A stretch of DNA of 20,877 nucleotides from Azolla pinnata (Eukaryota; Streptophyta; Polypodiopsida; Salviniales; Salviniaceae): the NCBI GenBank assembly GCA_037176905.1, contig JBBBWG010011358.1:1-20877 (forward strand). The letters are read 5' to 3'. Each line of letters starts with the position of its first letter. Position 1 is the first letter of the stretch. A program made the translations under genes and the position numbers. Below are positions 1 to 8,830 of this stretch, piece after piece. The notes below the pieces were generated by a model. The model had not been told where the DNA came from and searched no databases. It saw only the letters and a program-made list of their open reading frames with translations.

Positions 1-1789
1 CCGTATTTCCGACGGTCTTATTTTCCGTAATATTACGAATTTACGACTTCGTCGTAATTCCGTAATATCGGCCAACATTGAGGTGCTACATGGCTAACCC
101 CCATAAACTTGTCGATCATATGTACGAAACAATGGTCTTACTTCCACCAGAAGAGGATAATCCTCGGATATCTCTATCTCCACACTAGGGCGCATTGAAT
201 GACGAATCACAGATCGCTCCAACACTCCCAAAGCTTGCCTAGCTCTAGATAATCTTTTATGTGGCAAATATTGATTAATTTCATTATAATCATCATCCTC
301 CTCCTCCTCTTGGGGATAGGTAAGTATGTTTCCCTATAGATTAGTTCATATCAAATCATTTATAATATTTAAGGATATAATATAACATACCCATGCGAAA
401 TCATGTCATATAATATATGTAATTTGAAAGCTAGAAATAGTTACCATTGGTTAATCACCAGGTATTGGAGGTGGGGCACTAAGCTGTAGTCCATTTCTGA
501 GTTGATGTTCACGTACTATATCCATCTGCAAATTTGCACAATATACATCAATCTCAAATATAGTATTATCTCAATCTTATGTTTTACTTTTTATCATAAG
601 AGATATGAGAAATCTGGAAAGAGTGTCACAAGTCCAGTAGCACTTCGGAAAAGCACTTGGGCTTGTTTTTTAAAAGAGGCACGGTTAAATGTGCAAGTTT
701 CACAACGAAAGGTATTTTTTCTTTAATATAAATTAATTGAAAGTTTCAAATTTGCCTGAGAAATAAATTTAACTAGGCGGCAACGGCAATCAGATATGTC
801 AGGAGCGTGTATCTAGACTTGGAAGTAAGGGTTTAGGGCCCAATTTGTATGCATAGTGATTATAATATTCTAACATTCTAGAAATAGAATTATTTTGTTT
901 AAGTCTCTAAATTTCTTACATTTATTATACAAACAAAAGACTATGGACGTGCTCCTACTGCTGAGGAATAGAAAATAGCCACGTACAATGGCTACAAATT
1001 TCTAACCTCTCAATTAGAGGTATTTCTATTGTGTATTAAAATTTCTATTGTGTATTTTATACTTATGTTTTATGTTTTTCTAACTATATAATAGGAAATT
1101 CATGTTCATGATCGTACGGAGGAGGTTGAGAGAGAAGAACTTATTGGGGTAGGATTCCTTGATACAAATATTAGGATTACTAGAGACGGGGATCATACCT
1201 CTTTCAACGAGGATGAGAGAGATGCATGTGGACCCCATTAAAACATTTTTCATTAGTCTCTAGAATTATTAACAAGTAATTTATACTTGCGTTTATGTTT
1301 TATAAACATTTAAACCAATTTTTATGATATATTTAAGCCCCTTTAACAATTTTGTATGCTATTTAACAATCTTTTATAGGAAAAATTTATCATTTTGTTT
1401 TATTGACCTAACATTTTGTGTTGATTTGTTTAGAGAGATTATACAAAGTTGAGGAAGAACTGGAGCCCAAAATCGAGGGAGAGTGAGAGTCGATCAAGAG
1501 TTCTTACTTTCTCAGAATACAGGTACTTTAGATCTCAATATATACACTATTAGATATAGGGCTAGTAAAATAATAAACCAGAAAAAAAATCGATTATATT
1601 CAGTGTGTATGTCTGTTAAGAGGAAAAGCACAAGAGCGCAAGCACAAGAGATAGCAAGAGCAAGAGAGAGAAAAGAAAAGAGGGTGTGATTAGTGTGTGT
1701 TTGGATGATGAACTATTGAGAGTGACGGAGATTATAATCAAGTCGGGTAGGGTCGCTTCAGGAAAAAATCGGCTTTTTGTAGCCGTTAC
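1..1789. mobile_element. Probable CACTA interior, with degraded or intron-split reading frames
   Basis: Given the right terminus at 2046, this sequence is most likely the element's body. No transposase can be recognised by eye. Short plus-strand open stretches exist: about 601-722; 1097-1240, which is acidic (EEVEREELIGVGFLDTNI) and ends in TAA; and about 1483-1689, whose end is rich in Arg, Lys, Glu and Ala. They could be exons of a transposon gene or chance. Position 1 starts mid-sequence, so the left border is unknown. Confidence 0.4.
94..333 (-). other. Unassigned open frame of 79 codons, coding-like composition
   Basis: On the minus strand the frame is open from 333 to a TAG at 94-96. 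The translation is strongly polar, with an acidic run (QEEEEDDDYNEINQ) followed by a basic-amphipathic part (LPHKRLSRARQALGVLERS) and then ISEDYPLLVEVRPLF. It lacks an ATG near its start, so it would be an internal exon or a fragment. I do not recognise it. It may belong to the transposon interior or a captured gene piece. Confidence 0.25.
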
Positions 1790-2046
1790 AGAACGTCGCT
1801 TAGCGACATTAACTGAGGCGTCGCTAAGCAACACATCACAAATCCATCGCTGGCTGCGTCGCTAACTGCATTGCTAAGCGTGTTGCTACTTGTATCGCTA
1901 AGCGACATAAAAATTAGCGATGAGGCAACTAGCGTCGCTAAATCGCGTCACTAACTATGTCACCAAGCGAAGTTCATTTGCGATGCTCAGAGCGACGGCT
2001 TTAGCGACGAGTTTTGGCATCGCTAATGGCTAGATCTGTTGTAGTG
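1790..2046. mobile_element. CACTA (En/Spm) transposon: subterminal repeats and one terminus
   Basis: More than a dozen short GCGAC, TCGCTAA and TAGCGAC words in both orientations crowd this stretch and are nearly absent elsewhere in the window. The block ends in TGTTGTAGTG at 2037-2046, which read from the other strand is CACTACAACA, the terminal motif of CACTA elements. The next three bases are TTA, the usual size for the 3-bp target duplication. The element body must therefore lie to the left, and its other end is outside the window. Confidence 0.75.
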
Positions 2047-2850
2047 TTAAACCCCTTATTATGTAGGCTATGTCAATTACCTCCAAAAGGAAGCTATCAA
2101 AGCAGACACTATAACCTTGCTTAGTGATTCGATAGACTGAATGTAGGGCACATGTAATACATCTTGAGGAATGGTAGGTTCATCATTTGAAGAAGTGTTA
2201 AGGAACACATCACCCATGCATGAATCCTCAAGGGTTGAAGCATCTCCTATGGAGATTTTGGAGTATATTTGTTTTTGCTGACATGAAGAAATAGCTTGAG
2301 ATGTTCACGGAGTAAGAACTCATAGTAGAAGAACCATCCTTTGAGCTGCACATCAATCATGCACCATGCTCATACTCTGATATTTAAATACAGATCTTCG
2401 AAACATCAAGCTTGTAAAACGCTTACGAAAAATCCACACTAGCAAGGCTAGAGTTTGGAGTTTTGGGTTTTTTCAGTATTTGTTACAAGAGAAATTGATG
2501 CTCCAAAGGCTGATGAGAAGTTCTGTGAATGGAAGATGAGTTATACACATGAAGCTTTCTTTACACCATATTATTTAGTATTTGGCTACCCAAACAAGTA
2601 GCCCCTCCGTACACTTTGATAGAGTTTATACTTACACATGCATAGCTTAATCTTTGTGACAAGTATATGATCAGCGAGTACCAATTTCTTCTTCAAAGCT
2701 TTTAAGAACAAGGTGTGTATTTGTGTATTGTAATGAATATACTTCAAAACTACTCGTGTTTCTTCAAATAAAGCTACTGAAGAAATGAATCATGTTTCAT
2801 GTCTCAACACCAGTGGCAGTAATGAAAGGAGCCAATTATCGTACTCTTTC
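2047..2850. other. Kinesin downstream flank (3' UTR and intergenic)
   Basis: This segment lies between the CACTA end and the kinesin stop and should hold the kinesin 3' UTR on the minus strand. I see no canonical AATAAA on that strand close to the stop; an AATAAT at about 2571-2576 is a possible poly(A) signal. The minus strand also has a 75-codon open frame (2304-2077; polar, containing EDSCMGDVFLNTSSNDEP) that I cannot assign. Confidence 0.4.
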
Positions 2851-3701
2851 TTAGGAGAATAGGATATGACGTGCTGTATTCTCGAACAATGACATGGCCT
2901 GTCAGCAATGAGGATAAGACACGATGAAAATTTCCATACGCAAATCATGTCTAAGTATCGTAAACATTAGCAAAAAAAGTTTACCTGTTTCTTGCTGATG
3001 CCTATCTTTTCTAGGTCTTCTATCTGTTAAACAGACGCATGTGCATCAGTTTTTCTTCTATTTCTATTAAAAATTATAAGTCTAGCACAAATAACCCCAA
3101 TGTACTGAAATTTGAACTTGTATGGATATTTGGCTCTATTATCATGCACGAACACTATCATAATGTATGAGCATAGTAGTACTACTATGATATACAAAGC
3201 ATATATTATAAGAATTCCTGAGCAAGAAATGGTTGATACCTCCTTTATTGGTTCAGTGCTATGCTCCCTTAGGCTGAGAATATAGGAAGCTCTTTTCTCA
3301 CCAATGCCCTACACAGAACATTCAATTTCGTTCCCTTCTCAGTATAGCAGCATCTACCATAATAGGTGAGTTTCACACCCATTCTTTAATCATAGAAAAA
3401 CAAATAGAAAGAGCACAAATAGATCCTCCATGACGTGTTTTTGACGTGTGCATCTCCAGGATGTTAGTCATCAGTTTTATCCACATATAATACTGCAGCT
3501 TCTCATTTTCTGCATTTCAAGAATGTACATATATTCTAACCTTCATTTGAAGAAGCTCTTCCCTGTGATGAAAAAAGGAGCATCATTGTAAAAATGAGAG
3601 GCGAAGAAATGAGAAAACTTAAAATCAAAACAAGAGAGAATGTGGAATTCGTACCTGCTAGCAGTGTTGAGAAACGCAATGTACTCTCTTGCAATTGTAT
3701 T
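2851..3701 (-). other. Five small exons coding the helix-hairpin-helix tail of the kinesin
   Basis: Exons 3701-3655 ([15 protein letters not shown]), 3562-3541 (EELLQMK), 3308-3240 ([17 protein letters not shown]...), 3023-2985 ([13 protein letters not shown]) and 2898-2851 ([18 protein letters not shown]) are 47, 22, 69, 39 and 48 nt long. All have AG/GT borders and matching phases. Together they give the HhH unit (hairpin GIGEKRA, second half KIGISKKQ) found at the C-terminus of Kid-like kinesin-10 proteins. Exons this small are easily missed by automatic gene finders, which could end the gene at the in-frame TGA at 3820-3822 that follows exon 8 if its donor is not used. Confidence 0.85.
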
Positions 3702-6700
3702 CTGAAGAAAGAAACCAACACGAAAGTATAAATGACAGAAGTCAGTAAATACACAAATTTCTTGTCTAAATCTCAATTTTACTGTCTCTGCCAAAAATGT
3801 TTCACTTAAAAGCCCTTGGTCAACTAATCTTCAGACAATCATGTTTCATTCTTATATGATACAACATTCCGTCTTCATTATATATGATATTTGAGTGATT
3901 ATGTTGTTTATTCATCTTCTTTGCTATGAAGAGATTGACCAGGGGTTTAGACGAAATAAATAATCTAACAATATTTGGGCAGTCAAATTCATCTTGTTCA
4001 GTTTGAAAATGAACCTTTATGCCAGAGCTCTTGTGATGTAGCTTCTCTAATGGCGTAGCAATTCTAGTATCCTTCTCCTCTCCAACTTCCCTGGCACAAT
4101 CTGAACTCAATTTCAATGGGGTTTGCCTCTCCATTGCTGCAGTTTCCTGTTGCGATTCCGAGAGCCATTGCCTCATTATTACCATGGTTCCTTGAGAAGA
4201 CTTGCAGGGATCTGACCCCTCTGTTGCTGAAGCTTCTTGTGATAATTTCTGTGGATATTGGCAATCCATTTCTATAGCTGAAGACAAGCTCTCCAATGGT
4301 GAATTATGATGGATAGGATGGAGAACATCCCTCATCGCAGCTCGTAGACTATGCAATCTTTCACTCAATGGTGGCGAGGAGGACAATAGTTGCACTGGTA
4401 CTTTTACATTTGGCGTAAGAGAATATCTATGCAGATCATTCTCCTTGTAAGCAATTGAATTTGTAGAATCTGAAGAACTGTCTTCTTCCTCAACAGATCT
4501 CTCTTCTACACTCTCAGTATTGAAATTTACATCACAGTTCTTCTGATTCTCAGATGACGATGATATATTCAGGAATTGAGGTGGTGTCTCCTTGTCGGTC
4601 ATATCCTCTTGCTTGACTTCCTTGGATGAGGGTTGTGCCACATTCCCCTAGTTAATATGCCACGAAAAGATGGGAAGTGTTATAATATGTGACTAAGAAT
4701 AGAATTGTGACATGCAGCTATACAGAAATGGTTTTATCACCTTCTGATATGAAAGATTTGGCTGATGCATAATACCCTGTCTCCTGCAGAATGGAAGGTA
4801 TTCTAAGTAAACAAATGCTGAAAAAAGAAAGAAAATTGTCTATTGATCTAGATCAACAATTTTTCTTGTACCTGAGCTTTGAAGTAGCTGTGGGAACATC
4901 TCTTGTCATACGCCTCATTCGATTGATTTGATGATGAGAAGGAGTGTGGAAAAGAGGCTTCCCCTTCACAACTGTCCGAGGAACCACTGATTTAAATATT
5001 TTTCCTTTCAAATCACATGAAGAATGGGATTTTCCTTCCATGACGAATTCGTCCTGTGGATCTTTCTTCTCAGCATTTTGGCTTGGAATTTGTCTCAAAC
5101 GCTTCACCAAGCTCAAAGTATGAGCTGCCTCAGGATATGACCATGGATTCTACAAATGTGTAAAGCATAAAAAATTATTGGGATTAATGAATATAATTTA
5201 CAGAACTGAACTTCTACTGGTTGAAATTCTTCTAGAACATATCATAGCTTCCAGGTGTACTTCTAAAAAGGACATCAATTACCAGGCATGCAATCAAGAT
5301 AACATATGTATTGCCACCCAAAGAGTCCTGCAAAATCCGTGTGAGTTTGCTATCTCTATAAGGCACTCTAGGTTCATTGGAGTTCAGAGCATTTATAACA
5401 TTGGATAATGCAAAGAGAGACTGGTTGATACTAGAGCTCTCCATTAATCTAATACCATCATTGCCCGTCTTCCGATTATCTTCATTTCCTGTCAAAGAAA
5501 CAACCACAACAACAATTTCATTTCTTAGATTTGAAACAGTGGTACTAAAAGCGAATGAAACTGAAATACTGCTGAATTTCGATGATTTTTATTGTGTTCA
5601 TGAAATTTTGTTGAATTTTCTATTTGTTGATATTGAGAATTGCACATCAAAAGATACTGAAAGTGACAAATGCATCAATTTTTCTTGTAACTTAACATAT
5701 TTTTATTTATGCAGAAGCTCTTATACCTGCCAAGTCAATGAGATTCAACTTCCCAATAACAGTACTGCTCTCAACATTTTCTATGGATACAAAGAGCACA
5801 CCATGACTTCGGCTTGACACATCATTAAGACCAGTATGGCCGGCCTTGCGTCTCAGACAACCCTTGGCAAATAGTTCTCTAAATTCCAGGACGGATCTTA
5901 CATGCACCTGAAACATTTGAAAATGCCATTCAAACAAAGCAGTCTGTATTGCTTTGGAGCAGTAGCTTCCGTGGGAAAACAAATCAATAAAAATTTGGAA
6001 AGACCAGCTTGCCTTGGAAAGACCGCGCAATTGTGTTTTTCCATCACTACTTTCAAGCACTGTCACTTCAGTGCATTTATCCGCAAGCAAATCATAGCAA
6101 CGTTCCAGGTAAACTTGATAGTAAGAAACCTGTACTCGAAAATTTTTCTCTTCTGCCATTGACATGATTTTCACCATCGATCGATGCATTAATCCAGGGT
6201 GATCATCCTTACCCTGTTTTCATTTATCAGAAACTTGTTTCAAGATAGTGCAATATATATGAGGAATTATAAGTATCATCCACTACATTTATCAGCCTCT
6301 GATATTAGAAGAAGATGCCTAGCATAGACATAGAGTCAATTTGGGTTATGTTTTAACAAGATTACAGATTAGTTACTCATGCTATTAATAATACCTGAAA
6401 CCTACATATATATGATGGATCTATAATATATTGTATAATGCAGTTCAACGACATTTCAGATTAATCAAGAAGGGCATCATAGTTTTACATTGATTGGGTA
6501 TTTTTTAAAATTCTTAGTGTGATACCCTGATCAACATCATTTCCCACAAGAGATCTGTACCCAATCGAGTTAAATAATGTTATCTATGCACTTTTTCTAG
6601 CATCTCGAGTTATTCCAGCTCTCGTTGTTTGTGGTATATAACAAGAGTAGTAACAACAGTAATACGTAGAAGCTGTAGCTATGATGGATCATTAAATTCA

Positions 6701-7402
6701 GCAAATACGAGAAATTGCCATTGCAGTATCCTCCCCTCTACAATAGTAATTTATCACAAGTGGTTAAATGGTGACCGATACCTGTATGGTGTATGTTTTC
6801 CCACTACCGGTGGCGCCATAAACAAATATAGTTGCATTCTGGCCATGGAAGAGAGCAGGTAGAATGGCTTCCTCAACTTCCTTGCTAAAGATGGCATCCG
6901 TTGCTTCTCTTTCATCATAACAAGCATCCACCTTATAATATCCTTCCCGGCTGAAAAGTGAGGATAAAGGACTTACTCTCTCCCTCTGTCTCTATCACAT
7001 TAGGGCCAGTCATAGCATACAGAATGACAGTAACATAAATCTGCTTACACTCCAACAATATGGAGTGAAAAACCCATCAGCAAAAGTCCTTCTTTAAGGA
7101 GAAGGACAGTCATGAGTCTTTTGTACTAGGAAATACCTGAAGATTTAATTTTCCACACATTTTGCAGAAAACAAAGATGGTGGTGGATTTCCCATTCCGT
7201 TTCTTCCGTTAGAAGGGAAATTCAACCAAAAACGCACAGGTTTAACGAAAAAGCTCATCTGTGTATAGGGAACATCTAGTGACTCTCGATGCATTTTGCA
7301 GAATCGTTAGTATAAGATAGAGATTATGATCTCCCACTCCATTCCTTTCATTGCAAGGGAAAATGGAACTAAAACACGTGGTTTTGACGACGACAACGAT
7401 GA

Positions 7403-7436
<34 letters not shown>

Positions 7437-8471
7437 GATTATTTCAACCATCCCACCCTTCTATGTAGGTTTCACAAGGAGTTTAAGGTTTAAGCAACTA
7501 TCCGAATAAAGAGCATGATGGCGATATCAAAGGACCCTACTTAAACGCTGCCAAACCACACATAAAAAAGGCGCAACTTGCAAAACATATGCAGCGATTT
7601 TAATTCCTGAATGCTGTCTGAAATGGAAAAATGACGGTAAAGTGGGCTTCTAAATCCTACTCAATACGTATCACAAGTTAGCACTTTGGCTCTAACGTTT
7701 AGAAGTATGCTCCTATCATCGCTTAGCGAGCATTGTTTGTTGCTCAGAGCGTGGAATAGGAACTGATCACAAAATACCTTGCACGGTTTTTCCATCTCTG
7801 TATGAAGTGATTTGCAAAATGCAAACACATGTAGTGATTTAAATTCATGAAACCTGTCTGAAGTGGACAAAGGCGGCATCAGAGCCAAGTTCATCGCCTT
7901 GAGCAGTGTTTCACAGCAGAACATAGTATTTTGGCTTTGATGTAAGTGGCAGTTGGCAAGAATTATTGTCAATGTCTCATAGCAAGGGATAAGATCACGA
8001 CATACACTGAGACTGCATCGTCATTTTAGCGTGGGGCTTTGCAAACGTCCTGAATCGGGACGTGAGGAGATCGGAATAAAAGAAAAGCATGAATGAATGC
8101 GTTGGTACGCATGGACGTTCCCTCACTTCTCCACAGCTCATGGACGATCGGGCACTCTTTGATCAATCTTAGAAGCGTTGTAGGGAGCCAGCAATGAGGA
8201 AAGAGAACCGAAACAAGAGAATTTCGGAAAAGAAGAAGAAGAAGAAGAAGAGAGAGAGAAAGAGAGATTATGCATTGTCTCACCGCGCATTGGGATTTCG
8301 AATGTGGATCGCCGCGCCATCCGTGTCACGGTCGGGGAGGGAGATGCAAGAGGCGAGCGAACCATGGCGCTGGATCTCTGCGGGGAGGAAAGGACGAACT
8401 CTGGCGATCACACGAACCCTGGCAGAGTGATGTGCGAGGGGGCGAGGAGGAGGGGGAGGGACACGATCCAT
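2851..8471 (-). CDS. Kinesin-10 family motor protein (KIN-10B/C type, Kid/KIF22-like), 13 coding exons
   Basis: Coding exons, in transcript order: 8471-8284, 6950-6782, 6213-6013, 5907-5727, 5488-5283, 5149-4872, 4783-4741, 4647-4015, 3701-3655, 3562-3541, 3308-3240, 3023-2985, 2898-2851 (TAA). They join in frame to 707 residues. The motor begins at about residue 18 ([13 protein letters not shown]). The P-loop GATGSGKT is at 108-115, switch I NDVSSRSH at 214-221, and switch II DLAGNED at 244-250, followed by [12 protein letters not shown] and [18 protein letters not shown] polar, Ser/Glu-rich linker spans about 330-630. The tail carries a helix-hairpin-helix (GIGEKRA at 657-663, then IEDLEKIGI). 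Kinesin-10 proteins are plus-end motors on chromosome arms and spindles, and the HhH is the likely DNA contact; function here is inferred from family. Intron 3 is GC-AG. The exon 8 donor (AAG|GTTCAT) is weak and was chosen by homology. The 8471 start fits the family, but an in-frame ATG at 8606 would add 45 residues. Confidence 0.9.
3702..4014 (-). other. Kinesin intron 8 (313 nt) with a weak donor
   Basis: The donor AAG|GTTCAT was chosen because it joins [14 protein letters not shown] to [15 protein letters not shown], the continuity seen in related proteins. The frame stays open past this donor to a TGA at 3820-3822. If the donor were skipped, the protein would gain about 64 unrelated residues and lose its HhH tail. 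Other phase-0 GT dinucleotides (ATT|GTTAGA, CTG|GTCAAT) fit homology less well. Confidence 0.6.
5908..6012 (-). other. Kinesin intron 3: non-canonical GC-AG intron, 105 nt, open in frame
   Basis: The exon 3/intron junction reads AAG|GCAAGC and the acceptor reads TTTCAG|GTGCAT. AG|GCAAG is the usual consensus of the rare GC donor class. Splicing here joins LRGLSK to VHVRSVLEF, which matches kinesin-10 proteins without a gap. No GT donor nearby keeps both conservation and frame. The intron is exactly 35 codons long with no stop, so a retained-intron transcript would still be translated through. Confidence 0.8.
6214..6781 (-). other. Kinesin intron 2 (568 nt)
   Basis: The donor is CAG|GTATCGG and the acceptor AAAACAG|GGTAAG. 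The intron is AT-rich and I see no exon, repeat or known element in it. Open stretches on the plus strand here are chance. Confidence 0.7.
7159..7390. repeat. Diverged tandem duplication in kinesin intron 1 (offset about 133 bp)
   Basis: Both copies start CATTTTGCAGAA, continue with a TCCCA(T/C)TCC...TTTC...AAGGGAAA core, then AACxAAAACxC and GGTTTnACGA. They begin at about 7159 and 7292. Divergence is substantial, so the duplication is old. Confidence 0.6.
7397..7437. repeat. Trinucleotide microsatellite (ATG)n-(GTG)n
   Basis: A run of ATG units passes directly into GTG units, preceded by GACGACGAC. It lies in kinesin intron 1. Confidence 0.9.
7578..7960. repeat. Diverged tandem duplication in kinesin intron 1 (offset about 230 bp)
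   Basis: Copies begin at about 7578 and 7812. Shared blocks in the same order are TGCAAAAnnnnCATATG/CACATG, GTGATTT(A)AATTC-TGAA, CTGTCTGAA-TGGA, TATCACAA/TTTCACAG, TTTGGCT and GATCAC. Similarity is clear in the first 60 bp and weaker after that. Confidence 0.5.
8229..8268. repeat. (AAG)n-(AG)n microsatellite in kinesin intron 1
   Basis: AAG units are followed by AG units, ending about 15 bp from the exon 1 donor. On the transcribed strand this is a CT/CTT tract. Confidence 0.9.
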
Positions 8472-8830
8472 GGCATCGGGAAGATGGACTCGATCGTCGC
8501 CGGCATCGGGAAGAGGATGGGGATGGGGATGGGGAGACGGGCGGGGCGGGGCAGTAGCAAAGCGCGATTTCCCGGCAGGAGTGAGGGGCAAGCGAGGATG
8601 AGGCATGGTGCTGCGTCAGAGGTCGGGGGAGGAGAAGGATGCGTCGTCGATGCGGGAAACAGCAGCAGAAAAGACGAGGAAGGAAGAAGAAGGAAGAAGA
8701 CGACGAAGAAAGAGCGAGAGAGAGAGAGAGAGAGAGAGACGTTGCAAGTTTTGAACCGACTACTACCCCGCGTCTTTTTTTTATCCCTCTCATTTTCCTG
8801 TGTACATAGAATATTTTTATTGTCTTTGAG
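8472..8830 (-). promoter_or_regulatory. Kinesin 5' leader and probable core promoter
   Basis: The stretch upstream of the chosen start is rich in C and CT on the coding strand and includes a pure (CT)12 tract at 8716-8739. Such pyrimidine tracts are common near plant transcription starts. A TATA-like AATAAAAATATTC lies at about 8811-8823 on the minus strand. The transcription start cannot be fixed from sequence. The in-frame ATG at 8604-8606 falls in this leader and may be an alternative start. Confidence 0.35.
8716..8739. repeat. (GA)12 microsatellite in the kinesin leader
   Basis: Pure dinucleotide run; CT on the transcript strand. Confidence 0.9.

Larger units (their letters stand above)
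6951..8283 (-). other. Kinesin intron 1 (1,333 nt) with microsatellites and diverged duplications
   Basis: The donor is CG|GTGAGAC and the acceptor CTTTTCAG|CCGGG. No coding exon is needed inside: exon 1 joins exon 2 directly at the position seen in kinesin-10 homologues. The intron holds a GAA/GA tract near its donor (8229-8268), an ATG/GTG tract (7397-7437), two sets of diverged internal duplications (about 7159-7390 and 7578-7960) and a hairpin with 8-bp perfect arms (7086-7093 with 7100-7107). Confidence 0.7.
5283..8471 (-). other. Kinesin motor-domain exons 1-5
   Basis: These five exons carry almost all of the catalytic domain. Exon 1 (8471-8284) gives the first beta strand and is GC-rich. 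Exon 2 (6950-6782) gives the P-loop. Exon 3 (6213-6013) gives the [15 protein letters not shown] strand and helix. Exon 4 (5907-5727) gives switch I and most of switch II. Exon 5 (5488-5283) completes switch II (a Gly codon is split across intron 4) and gives the alpha4/alpha5 region. All nucleotide-binding residues expected of an active kinesin are present, so nothing suggests a dead motor. Intron phases are 2, 0, 0, 1 and 0 in order. Confidence 0.88.

Noticed and set aside
5377..5817. 146-codon plus-strand open frame
   Set aside because: It is antisense to kinesin exon 5, intron 4 and part of exon 4, with no domain.
6025..6040. A GT dinucleotide (in GCGCGGTCTTTCC) as the donor for kinesin intron 3 instead of GC
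   Set aside because: It would delete the conserved GLSK residues and has poor donor consensus; AAG|GCAAGC fits homology and phase.
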